From an uncultured Coriobacteriaceae bacterium (GTDB taxonomy: Bacteria > Actinomycetota > Coriobacteriia > Coriobacteriales > Atopobiaceae): 44,879 nt of DNA. Below, piece by piece: positions 24,726-32,760 of the stretch (within the stretch, counting starts at the first letter, position 1; every line of letters starts with the position of its first letter). The notes below the pieces were generated by a model, which was not told the DNA's origin, did not search any database, and saw only the letters and a program-made list of their open reading frames with translations. Both the position numbers and the translations under genes were made by a program. The stretch spans positions 1-44,879 of the forward strand of contig CACXFC010000273.1 in assembly GCA_902766835.1 (NCBI GenBank). The letters are read 5' to 3'.

Positions 24726-24771
24726 GCGTGAGGCCCTGTGCGTACTTTTCGGATTATCCGAGGCCTCATGC
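24726..24771 (+). other. Nested hairpins between operons
   Basis: GCGTGAGGCC (24726-24735) pairs with GGCCTCATGC (24762-24771, one G-T pair). Inside it TCGGAT/ATCCGA (24749-24761) forms a second tight hairpin. There is no T tract, so this may be a Rho-independent-like pause or a regulatory leader of the CDP-sugar operon. Confidence 0.4.
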
Positions 24772-24825
24772 GACATCTGGTAGGTTTGTCTGTAACGCAA
24801 CATGAGCAAATCGAGGTGACACCCC

Positions 24826-25611
24826 ATGAAAGTGGTTATCCTAGCTGGTGGCTATGGCACGCGCATCTCCGAGGAGTCGCAGTTCAAGCCCAAGCCCATG
24901 ATAGAGATAGGCGGCATGCCCATCCTCTGGCACATCATGAAGACCTACTCCCATTATGGGTTCAACGACTTCGTCATCTGTGCCGGATACAAGCAGAGCT
25001 ACATCAAGGAGTGGTTCTCAAACTACTTCCTGCACACCTCCGATGTGACCTTCGACTTCTCGACGGGCGAAAACCTCGTCACCTTCCACAACCGCCAGAC
25101 CGAGCCCTGGAAGGTCACCATCTCCGACACCGGCCTTCACACGCAGACGGGTGGCCGCATCAAGCGCATCCGTGAGTACGTGGGTGACGAGCCCTTCATG
25201 CTGACCTATGGCGACGGCGTGGCCGATGTCAACATCCCCGAGCTGCTCGCCTACCACAAGTCGCACGGGCGTATCGGCACCATGTCCATGTACAACTTCG
25301 GCCAGAGCAAGGGCGTCATCGAGGTGGGCAAGGAAGGTGTCATCGATGCCTTCCGCGAGAAGTCCGACATGGATGGCGACCTCATCAACATCGGCTTCAT
25401 GGTCTTCGAGCCTGGTATCTTCGACTATTTGCCGGGCAACTGCGACGACATGCCCTTCGAGCGCGACCCCCTCTACAACCTGGTGGCCGACCACCAGCTC
25501 ATGGGATTCGTCCATCACGGCTACTGGCAGTGCATGGACACGCTGCGCGAGAAGCAGCAGATAGAGCGACTCTGGGAATCTGGCAACGCACCGTGGAAGC
25601 TGTGGGAATAA
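24826..25611 (+). CDS. rfbF: Glucose-1-phosphate cytidylyltransferase
   Basis: A 261-aa nucleotidyltransferase making CDP-glucose from CTP and glucose-1-phosphate, the first step to CDP-linked 6-deoxysugars. The N-terminal MKVVILAGGYGTRISEES signature and FKPKPMIEIGGMPILWHIM, the TYGDGVADVNI block with its metal-binding Asp, and the tail CMDTLREKQQIERLWESG are all characteristic of RfbF/DdhA. The length (about 257 aa expected) fits. SD GAGGTG lies 7 nt from the ATG. The next gene starts directly after its stop and encodes the next pathway enzyme, which strengthens the assignment. Confidence 0.95.
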   Translation: MKVVILAGGYGTRISEESQFKPKPMIEIGGMPILWHIMKTYSHYGFNDFVICAGYKQSYIKEWFSNYFLHTSDVTFDFSTGENLVTFHNRQTEPWKVTISDTGLHTQTGGRIKRIREYVGDEPFMLTYGDGVADVNIPELLAYHKSHGRIGTMSMYNFGQSKGVIEVGKEGVIDAFREKSDMDGDLINIGFMVFEPGIFDYLPGNCDDMPFERDPLYNLVADHQLMGFVHHGYWQCMDTLREKQQIERLWESGNAPWKLWE

Positions 25612-26667
25612 ATGGTTGATCTGAACTTCTTCAAGGGAAAGCGCGTCCTTCTTACCGGGCACACCGGCTTCAAGGGATCGTGGATGAGCGTCGTTTTGGC
25701 AAACGCGGGCGCCGAGGTCATTGGCTACTCGAGCTGCAGCAAGACCGAGACGAGGCTGTTCGACCTGTGTGGCATCAAAGACCAGATCACGCACATCAAG
25801 GGTGACGTGCGCGACCTCGACCATCTGCTCGCAGTGTTTGCCGAGCACCAGCCCCAGATTGTGATCCACATGGCCGCGCAGCCCATCGTGCGCGACAGCT
25901 ACAAGGACCCGGTCGGCACCTACAGCACCAACGTCATGGGCACAGTGAACGTCTGCGAGGCCGTGCGCCAGACCCCCAGCGTGCGCTCCTTCCTCAATGT
26001 CACCACCGACAAGGTGTACCAGAACAACGAGTGGGAGTGGGGCTACCGCGAGAACGAGCCCCTCGACGGCTACGACCCGTACAGCAACTCGAAGTCGTGC
26101 TCGGAGCTGGTCACCCACAGCTACCAGCGCAGCTTCTTCGCAGAGTCCGGCGTCGCGGTCTCCACGGCGCGCGCGGGCAATGTCATTGGCGGCGGCGACT
26201 TCGCCCGTGACCGCATCATCCCCGACTGCGTGCGCGCGGCGGTTGCGGGGCGCAGCATCGTGGTGCGCAACCCCTTCTCCACGCGTCCCTACCAGCATGT
26301 GCTCGAGCCGGTGTTTGCCTACCTGATGATTGCGGCCAAGCAGTATGAAGATCCCTCGTTTGCCGGCTACTACAACGTGGGCCCCGACGACCGCGACTGC
26401 TATCAGACCGGCCAGCTGGTCGATGTCTTCGTGAAGGAGTGGGGAGAGGGCCTGAGCTGGGTCAACGAGTATGACGGCGGCCCCCATGAGGCGAACTTCC
26501 TCAAGCTCGACTGCTCGAAGCTCAAGAACACCTTTGGCTGGGCTCCCCGCTGGGATCTTGCCGAGGCCGTCGCCAAGACCGTCGAGTGGAGCAAGGCCTG
26601 GGCAGCTGGACGCGACGTGCGCGCGGTCATGAACGAGCAGATTCGCACCTATGTCGAGGGGTGCTGA
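25612..26667 (+). CDS. rfbG: CDP-glucose 4,6-dehydratase
   Basis: A 351-aa short-chain dehydrogenase/reductase-family enzyme converting CDP-glucose to CDP-4-keto-6-deoxyglucose with bound NAD. It shows the Rossmann motif TGHTGFKG (15-22), HMAAQPIVRDSYKDP, NVTTDKVYQN, and the catalytic YDPYSNSK (YxxxK), all specific to RfbG/DdhB. The ATG abuts the rfbF stop and the next gene overlaps its own stop, so the three are translated together. No rfbH-type 3-dehydrase, which would lead to 3,6-dideoxyhexoses, follows in the window. The branch therefore probably ends in a 6-deoxyhexose unless such a gene lies elsewhere. Confidence 0.95.
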   Translation: MVDLNFFKGKRVLLTGHTGFKGSWMSVVLANAGAEVIGYSSCSKTETRLFDLCGIKDQITHIKGDVRDLDHLLAVFAEHQPQIVIHMAAQPIVRDSYKDPVGTYSTNVMGTVNVCEAVRQTPSVRSFLNVTTDKVYQNNEWEWGYRENEPLDGYDPYSNSKSCSELVTHSYQRSFFAESGVAVSTARAGNVIGGGDFARDRIIPDCVRAAVAGRSIVVRNPFSTRPYQHVLEPVFAYLMIAAKQYEDPSFAGYYNVGPDDRDCYQTGQLVDVFVKEWGEGLSWVNEYDGGPHEANFLKLDCSKLKNTFGWAPRWDLAEAVAKTVEWSKAWAAGRDVRAVMNEQIRTYVEGC

Positions 26668-27602
26668 TGGCCGAAGACGTCATCATCACCGGCGCGTCTG
26701 GCTTTGTGGGCAGCCATGTGGCGGCACACCTTGCCAGCAATGGATACCATGTGCATGCGCTCGCCCTTCCCGGCGAGCGGATACCTGACGCCCTGTGTGG
26801 CGAGGGCATAACGGTCGTGCGTGCAGACCTTGCCACCTGTGACATTCACGCCCTGGTGCTGCCCAAAGACCCGGTCTGCCTCTTCCACTTCGCATGGGCG
26901 GGCGTGGCCCCCGAGAGCCGCAGCTCCATAGAAGAGCAGAAGCGCAATGTCGACCTCACCTTGCGGGCCGTTGAGCTCGCCCATCAGCAGGGCGCCAAGC
27001 GCTTCGTGTTTCCCGGCTCCACGATGGAATATAGCTACGCTGGCACCGTCATCAACCGCAGCACGCCGCCCACCCCGCAGGATGCCTATGGGGCGGCCAA
27101 GATCAGCGCGCGCTACTTCGCCGAGCTGCTCTGCCGCCAGCACGGCATCGACTTCCTCTATACCGTCATCTCGGGCATCTATGCGCCCGACCGGCTGGGC
27201 AGCAACGTCATCACCTACACCATCGAGAAGCTGCTGGCAGGGGAGCGCCCCTCGCTCACCAAGCTCGAGCAGCTGTGGGACTACGTGCACATCGACGACG
27301 TCGTCCGTGCGTTCAGGCTCGTGATGGAGCGCGGCAAGAATGGTGGCTTCTATTGCATCGGCCACGGCGACAACTGGCCCCTGCACAACTACATCTACCT
27401 GATTCGCGACCTCATCGACCCGTCGCTGCCCTTGGGCGTGGGAGACGTTCCCTACAAAGACGAGGTCATGCCCATGTCTTGCGTCGACCTTTCCGAGATC
27501 GAGCGTGACACGGGCTATGAGCCCTCCATCGACTTCAAGGATGGCGTTGCGAGCATGATCGAGGCCGTGCGCCGCAGGATGGGCCAACGCTCGGAAAACT
27601 AA
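26667..27602 (+). CDS. NAD(P)-dependent epimerase/reductase, CDP-sugar pathway
   Basis: A 311-aa extended SDR. The start is placed at ATG 26667, overlapping the rfbG stop (TGATG); the open frame to 26586 lies inside rfbG. It has the cofactor motif TGASGFVGSH (8-17), FHFAWAG, FPGSTMEYSY, and YGAAK as the YxxxK catalytic pair. Being third after rfbF and rfbG, it most likely reduces or epimerises CDP-4-keto-6-deoxyglucose to a CDP-6-deoxyhexose. Candidate end products such as CDP-6-deoxy-gulose or -altrose types cannot be told apart by eye. Confidence 0.8.
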   Translation: MAEDVIITGASGFVGSHVAAHLASNGYHVHALALPGERIPDALCGEGITVVRADLATCDIHALVLPKDPVCLFHFAWAGVAPESRSSIEEQKRNVDLTLRAVELAHQQGAKRFVFPGSTMEYSYAGTVINRSTPPTPQDAYGAAKISARYFAELLCRQHGIDFLYTVISGIYAPDRLGSNVITYTIEKLLAGERPSLTKLEQLWDYVHIDDVVRAFRLVMERGKNGGFYCIGHGDNWPLHNYIYLIRDLIDPSLPLGVGDVPYKDEVMPMSCVDLSEIERDTGYEPSIDFKDGVASMIEAVRRRMGQRSEN

Positions 27603-27792
27603 GCATGCGCACCAGGATGGCGAGTGCCTGGGCTCATATTCCCATTGGGTATGTGGGCATGCGGTGGTGATTGGCACGCGCAAGGTATCAAAACAGAGAA
27701 CACCACCCCATGAAGCGCGGGGCTGCTGCTACCCTAAACCCTATCTGCCGAAGCTGACGGAAGATCCGTTACCAAAACTGGGAGGAACCCCT

Positions 27793-30309
27793 ATGCGCAG
27801 GCGCAAGCTCTCTTCTTTCATCGCTGTGCTGATGCTGACCTTGGCGATGCTGGTGCCCTCGATGGCCCTGGCGGACGAGGCCGACATCGTTGCCCAAGAC
27901 GTGACTGCAGCCACCGAGCCGGTGGCCGTCGTCACCGAGCAGGTAGCCGACGAGCCTGACGTGGGCGGAGAGGCCGTACAAGAGGTCGCTGCTCCCAGCG
28001 AGGAAGAGCCTGCCACGCCTGAGGGCGAGCTTCCCGAGGCTGTGGTGGAAGACGATGCTGCCGCGCCCGAGAATGACGGCACCGGTGACGCCGCCGCCGA
28101 CGACGCCATGGCCCAGGACGTGGTCGAGACCACGACGGATGAGGTGTTGGACGCTCCACAGGGGCAGGAGTCTGTTGCAAGCGAGCTTGAGCCTACCGCA
28201 GGCGAGCAGGCCATGCAGGTGACCTCCGAAGGCCAGGCGGCACTCGATGCCTTTGCCGCGGCGCACGCCCACGACATCGCCGAGGGCACCTATGCCATCA
28301 AGAGCGGCTTGGGCAACAACCTGGTGATGGACGTGGACCATGCGGGCAAGACCGATGGCACGACCATCCTGATCTGGGAGTTCTTGAACGCGACCAACCA
28401 GCAGTGGGAGCTGAAGGCCACCACGGGCGGCTATTTCACCATTGCGAGCAAGTCGAGCGGCAAGTACCTCGACATCGCGGGCGGTGACACAAAGGCTGGC
28501 CCCTTTGCTGGCATCGTGCAGTGGAGCGAGCGCAAGGACGGCTCGCGCGGGCAGCTGTGGGTCATCTCGCAGGAGTCGGACGGCTACAAGTTCACCTCTG
28601 CGGTGCTCGGCGCCAAGGGCGAGCGGTACGTGCTCGACGTCTACGGCGGTAATGCCACCATGGGTGCCAAGCTCACCCTCTGGACCGACAAGAAGACCCA
28701 GGCGGCCAACCAGCGCTGGACCTTTGCCGTGACCGACAAGATCCTTGACGCCCTGGCAAAGGAGCACAAGGGCGACCTTGCCGATGGCACCTACTTCATC
28801 TCGAGCGAGCTGGGCTCCAAGCTCGTGCTCGACATCGAGTACGCATCGCGCGACAATGCAGCTGCCGCCGTCGTGTGGCCCAAGAACCCCTCGGCCAACG
28901 AGGGCTGGACCGTCTCACACAACGCGGCTGGATACCTCACCATCACCAACGCTCTTTCGGGTAAGGTGCTTGATGTGTACGGCGGCACCGCCTCCATCGG
29001 TGCCTCGGTCATCCAGTGGATGGACAAGCATGACGGCGCCCGCAACCAGCAGTGGATTGCCGCCAAGCAGAGCGATGGCACCTACCACCTCGTCTCGGCG
29101 CTTCCCTTCTCCAACTATCTGGTGCTTGACGTGTACGGCGCCAAGGCTGTGCCGCAGGCAAAGACCATCCTGTGGGTCGACAAGGGTGACGGTGCAGCCA
29201 ACCAGCGCTGGTCGTTCGACGAGGCACCCGAGCAGTACGCCTACGCGCACTCCGTAGCCGATGGTACCTACACCGTGCGTACCGCACTCGACGCCACCAA
29301 GACCCTCGACGTCTATCAGGCGCTCGATGCGGCCGGCACCCAGGTCATCCTGTGGGTGGCCCATGGCGGCAACTCGGCCAACCAGCGCTGGACCATCACG
29401 CACGACAACCAGGGCTATGCGCACCTGACCAACGTGAACAGCAAGAAGGAGCTGGGCTTCTCGGAAGCGGGGAAGGCCGTGCAGGTTGCCGGTTCCTTCA
29501 ATTGGGTGATTGAGCCGCAGAGCGATGGCACCTACCGCTTCAGGGCGGCCACGGGCACCTCTGCCGGCAAGTACCTGGACGTCGACCACGCCAAGACCGA
29601 CAACGGCACCACGGTGCTCGCATGGGCCTCGAATGGCGGCAGGAACCAGACGTGGGTTATCCGCGGAGGCGGCGCCAACGTCATCGCCCTCGACCCCGGC
29701 CATGGCGGCAACGACTCGGGCGCCACGGCCAATGGCCTGCGCGAGTGCGACCTCACTTGGAGCATCACCCAGGCCTGCGCCGAGCGTCTGCGCTCCTATG
29801 GCTATGAGGTGTACATCACGGTTAGCGAGGCCGAGTTCAAGAACGGGGGCATCCCCGCGGTGACTTTGGCCTCACGCGTGCAGCGCGCGGCCGACCATGG
29901 CGCCGCGGCCATCTTCTCGATTCACATCAACGCGGGTGGCGGCCATGGTGCCGTGACGCTCGTGCCCAACAACAGCTCCTACCATTACGAGCTGTACCAG
30001 CAGGGCCAGCAGTTTGCCCAGACGCTTTTGCCCAAGATCAACGCCATCGGCATTGGAACCTGGGGTGATGGCGCGTGGGAGCGCAACTACTCCACTGGCG
30101 ATGGTGCCGAGACCAACCGCTACTACGATGGCGGCGGCTTCCAGGACTACTATGGCATCGTGCGCTACGCACGCCTGAAGGGCATGCTGGGCGTCATCAT
30201 CGAGCATGGCTTCATCGACTCGAGTGACGCGAACCTGCTGCGTCAGGCGGTTGTGCAGGCAAGGCTCGGACAGGCTGACGCCGAGGCCATCAACGCAATC
30301 TACGGCTAG
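27793..30309 (+). CDS. Secreted N-acetylmuramoyl-L-alanine amidase with three RICIN domains
   Basis: 838 aa from ATG 27793, which has SD GGGAGGAA; 43 upstream in-frame codons would bury the signal peptide. The layout is signal peptide (about 1-25), acidic linker to about 150, then RICIN repeats with nine QxW-like units (NQQWEL, GQLWVI, NQRWTF, NQQWIA, NQRWSF, NQRWTI, NQTWVI and two degenerate). A C-terminal Amidase_3 domain spans about 629-838. Zinc and catalytic residues are in place: DPGHGG His637, RECD Glu651, SIHINAG His711 and IIEHGF Glu804. It should cleave the MurNAc-L-Ala bond of peptidoglycan, with RICIN domains binding a wall or capsule glycan. The 190-bp region ahead of it has no clear promoter. 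It is paralogous to the next gene outside the catalytic domain. Confidence 0.9.
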   Translation: MRRRKLSSFIAVLMLTLAMLVPSMALADEADIVAQDVTAATEPVAVVTEQVADEPDVGGEAVQEVAAPSEEEPATPEGELPEAVVEDDAAAPENDGTGDAAADDAMAQDVVETTTDEVLDAPQGQESVASELEPTAGEQAMQVTSEGQAALDAFAAAHAHDIAEGTYAIKSGLGNNLVMDVDHAGKTDGTTILIWEFLNATNQQWELKATTGGYFTIASKSSGKYLDIAGGDTKAGPFAGIVQWSERKDGSRGQLWVISQESDGYKFTSAVLGAKGERYVLDVYGGNATMGAKLTLWTDKKTQAANQRWTFAVTDKILDALAKEHKGDLADGTYFISSELGSKLVLDIEYASRDNAAAAVVWPKNPSANEGWTVSHNAAGYLTITNALSGKVLDVYGGTASIGASVIQWMDKHDGARNQQWIAAKQSDGTYHLVSALPFSNYLVLDVYGAKAVPQAKTILWVDKGDGAANQRWSFDEAPEQYAYAHSVADGTYTVRTALDATKTLDVYQALDAAGTQVILWVAHGGNSANQRWTITHDNQGYAHLTNVNSKKELGFSEAGKAVQVAGSFNWVIEPQSDGTYRFRAATGTSAGKYLDVDHAKTDNGTTVLAWASNGGRNQTWVIRGGGANVIALDPGHGGNDSGATANGLRECDLTWSITQACAERLRSYGYEVYITVSEAEFKNGGIPAVTLASRVQRAADHGAAAIFSIHINAGGGHGAVTLVPNNSSYHYELYQQGQQFAQTLLPKINAIGIGTWGDGAWERNYSTGDGAETNRYYDGGGFQDYYGIVRYARLKGMLGVIIEHGFIDSSDANLLRQAVVQARLGQADAEAINAIYG

Positions 30310-30329
30310 GGTTTTCAAGGGGGTTTCCG

Positions 30330-32591
30330 ATGCGCCAACGTGGGATCGTCTCACTGCTTCTGGCAGCAAGCCTTGCGATGGGCATGCCGCTCGCGGCAAG
30401 GGCAAGCGAGGGCGTGGACGGTGAGGCGCGGGAGGATGTTACCCCCGCGGTGGTTGCGGAGGATGCGGAGATCTTGCCGGGAGCCACCGACGAGGCCGCT
30501 GCCATAGAGACAACGGTGCAGGAAACCACCGAGCCTGTTGCCGCGGCACCCGTTGAAACTGGTGCCGCGGAGCTGCAGGCGCAGGCCGAGGCCACTGCCA
30601 ACACCGCAGAGGCCGCCCTCGACGCCTATGCGGCAGCGCATGAGGGCGACATCGAAGACGGCGTCTATGCCATAACAAGCTGCCTGCCGGGCAACTTCGC
30701 CCTGGACGTCTATGGCAACTCCAAGGACCCCGGCGCGAAGATCATCATGTGGTTCAAGCAGGAGACCGAAAACCAGCGTTGGAAGATCACCAGCGTGGGC
30801 GGTGGCTACGTGACCATCACGAGCGTGTCGAGCGGCAAGGTGCTTGACGTGAGCGGGGGAGAGGCCATCCCGGCCTCCGACGTGATCCAGTGGGTGGACA
30901 AGGCCAATGGCGCGCGCAACCAGCGCTGGGTCATCTCAAGGGAGGCCGACGGCAGCTACAAGATCACCTCTGCCATGGTCACCTCTGGCGGCGAGCGGCT
31001 CGTCCTTGACGTGTACGGTGGCGTGGCGCAGGCCTTTACGGGCACCTGCGTCTTCCTCGACAAGACCGAAGGGGCCCAGAACCAGCGCTGGAGGATCGAG
31101 AAGCCGCTTGACGTGCAGCTTGACGCCGAGGCAAGGGCCCATGAGAACGACCTTCCCGACGGCACCTATCTGATTGCCAGCAAGCTAGGCTCCTCGCTTG
31201 TGCTCGACGTCTCGGGCGCGTCGAAGGACTATGCGGCCAAGGTCGTGGTGTGGCCCAAGATACCTGCTGCCAACGAGGCGTGGCGCGTGACCCATGATAA
31301 CGAGGGGTATGTTACCTTTACGAACGTGTACTCGGGCCAGGTGCTCGACGTCTACGGGGGCGTGGCCAATGCGGGCGCCGAGGTCATCCAGTGGGCAAAG
31401 CATGCCGCGGGTGCCAGAAACCAGCGCTGGATCGTCTCCGAAGAGGCCGACGGCAGCTACAAGATCACCTCTGCCATGACGGGTCAGCGCCTGGTGCTCG
31501 ACGTGGCTGGCGCCAGCACGGCACCGGCAACGCAGGCCGTGGTATGGCTTGACAAGGGAGGCGCTGCCGCCAATCAGCGTTGGACCTTCCTCGAGGCACC
31601 CGAGCACTTCGCCTACCTTGGCGTGGTGTCTTCGGGCACCTATGCCGTGAAGAGCGCGCTCAACAACAAGGTGCTCGACGTCTACGGGGCCTCAACCGAG
31701 CAGAACGTTGCGGTGAAGCTGTGGGTCAAGAAGAACACTGACAACGCCAACCAGGTGTGGCTCGTCTCGCAGGACTCGCGTGCCTACGTGCACTTCGAGA
31801 GCATGCACAGTGCGCTTCAGCTGGCCCTACGCCAGAATGGCGCGGTCCAGGCGAAGGGACAGGCAGACTGGATCGTCGAGCCAGCGGGTTCGGGCTACTT
31901 CTACCTGCGCGATGCGAAGAGCGACAAGGTGCTTACCGTGGAAAGCGACGGGACCACCGTCTCGGCTGCCGTGCAGACGGGTGACAAATCGCAGCTCTGG
32001 TCCTTCGAGGCAACTGATGTGGCCTTTAGCTCCGCCTTTGCAACGGGTGACACGCGCATCATGGGAACCACCTCCACCACGCGCGCGCAGGCGGTCGCCT
32101 ACCTCAAGGCGCTCTATGCGCGCAATGGCTATCAGCTTCCGGCCTATTGGCGGGGTCAGGGCGAGTCGATCGAGTCCATCGTGAACTACTTCTGGGAGGA
32201 AGGCGCGGCCGAGGGCGTGCGTCCCGACGTCGTGTTCGCCCAGTCGCTGCATGAGACGGGCAACTTCCAGTTTGGTGGCGACGTCATTCCCGAGCAGTAC
32301 AACTTCGCAGGGCTGGGCACCACGGGCGGCGGCGTGAAGGGCAACTACTTCCCCAACGCGCGCACCGGCATCAGGGCGCAGGTCCAGCACCTGAAGGCCT
32401 ACGCATCGACGGCTCCGCTCAACCAGACCTGCGTCGACCAGCGCTTCAACCTGGTGTCTCGAGGCTGCGCTCCCACGCTTTCGGGGCTGAGCGGCAGGTG
32501 GGCCGTGCCCGGTTACGGCTACGAGAATGGTAGGCGCGTCTACTACCACGAGCAGATCGCCGAGATCATGAACAGGATGGGTGCAATCTAG
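30330..32591 (+). CDS. Secreted glucosaminidase with three RICIN domains
   Basis: 753 aa, starting 20 bp after the amidase gene. A signal peptide (about 1-25) and acidic linker are followed by three RICIN domains with about nine QxW units (NQRWKI, NQRWVI, NQRWRI, NQRWIV, NQRWTF, NQVWLV, SQLWSF and others). A C-terminal domain from about 569 has SLHETGNFQFGG, where Glu642 is the expected catalytic acid, and YNFAGLGTTG. These are hallmarks of the mannosyl-glycoprotein endo-beta-N-acetylglucosaminidase-like (Glucosaminidase) family that cuts peptidoglycan glycan strands. The RICIN part is close to that of the upstream amidase, so the pair look like duplicates with exchanged catalytic modules and complementary bond specificity. 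Confidence 0.88.
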   Translation: MRQRGIVSLLLAASLAMGMPLAARASEGVDGEAREDVTPAVVAEDAEILPGATDEAAAIETTVQETTEPVAAAPVETGAAELQAQAEATANTAEAALDAYAAAHEGDIEDGVYAITSCLPGNFALDVYGNSKDPGAKIIMWFKQETENQRWKITSVGGGYVTITSVSSGKVLDVSGGEAIPASDVIQWVDKANGARNQRWVISREADGSYKITSAMVTSGGERLVLDVYGGVAQAFTGTCVFLDKTEGAQNQRWRIEKPLDVQLDAEARAHENDLPDGTYLIASKLGSSLVLDVSGASKDYAAKVVVWPKIPAANEAWRVTHDNEGYVTFTNVYSGQVLDVYGGVANAGAEVIQWAKHAAGARNQRWIVSEEADGSYKITSAMTGQRLVLDVAGASTAPATQAVVWLDKGGAAANQRWTFLEAPEHFAYLGVVSSGTYAVKSALNNKVLDVYGASTEQNVAVKLWVKKNTDNANQVWLVSQDSRAYVHFESMHSALQLALRQNGAVQAKGQADWIVEPAGSGYFYLRDAKSDKVLTVESDGTTVSAAVQTGDKSQLWSFEATDVAFSSAFATGDTRIMGTTSTTRAQAVAYLKALYARNGYQLPAYWRGQGESIESIVNYFWEEGAAEGVRPDVVFAQSLHETGNFQFGGDVIPEQYNFAGLGTTGGGVKGNYFPNARTGIRAQVQHLKAYASTAPLNQTCVDQRFNLVSRGCAPTLSGLSGRWAVPGYGYENGRRVYYHEQIAEIMNRMGAI

Positions 32592-32760
32592 CCAGCTGAC
32601 CTGCAGGGGCGTGTGCCCAGCGCAGGTTGCTGTACGTTTGCACAAGCGAACGCCACTTCAACTGCCCGGTTCTTTACATGACATGAGCGGGGGGTTGGGT
32701 GTATCGTATAGGGTGCAATATCAGTATCGGACTTAGGCAAACAGGAAGAGAGGTAGAAAC

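Noticed and set aside
27603-27792. Possible c-di-GMP or c-di-AMP riboswitch before the amidase gene
   Set aside because: Short fragments looked suggestive (ACGCGCAAGG, a small ACGG/CCGT hairpin), but the conserved cores of the GEMM or ydaO classes could not be aligned.
32599-32627. Terminator after the glucosaminidase gene
   Set aside because: ACCTGC/GCAGGT forms a stem with an inner GC pairing, but no T tract follows, so a terminator call is not supported.
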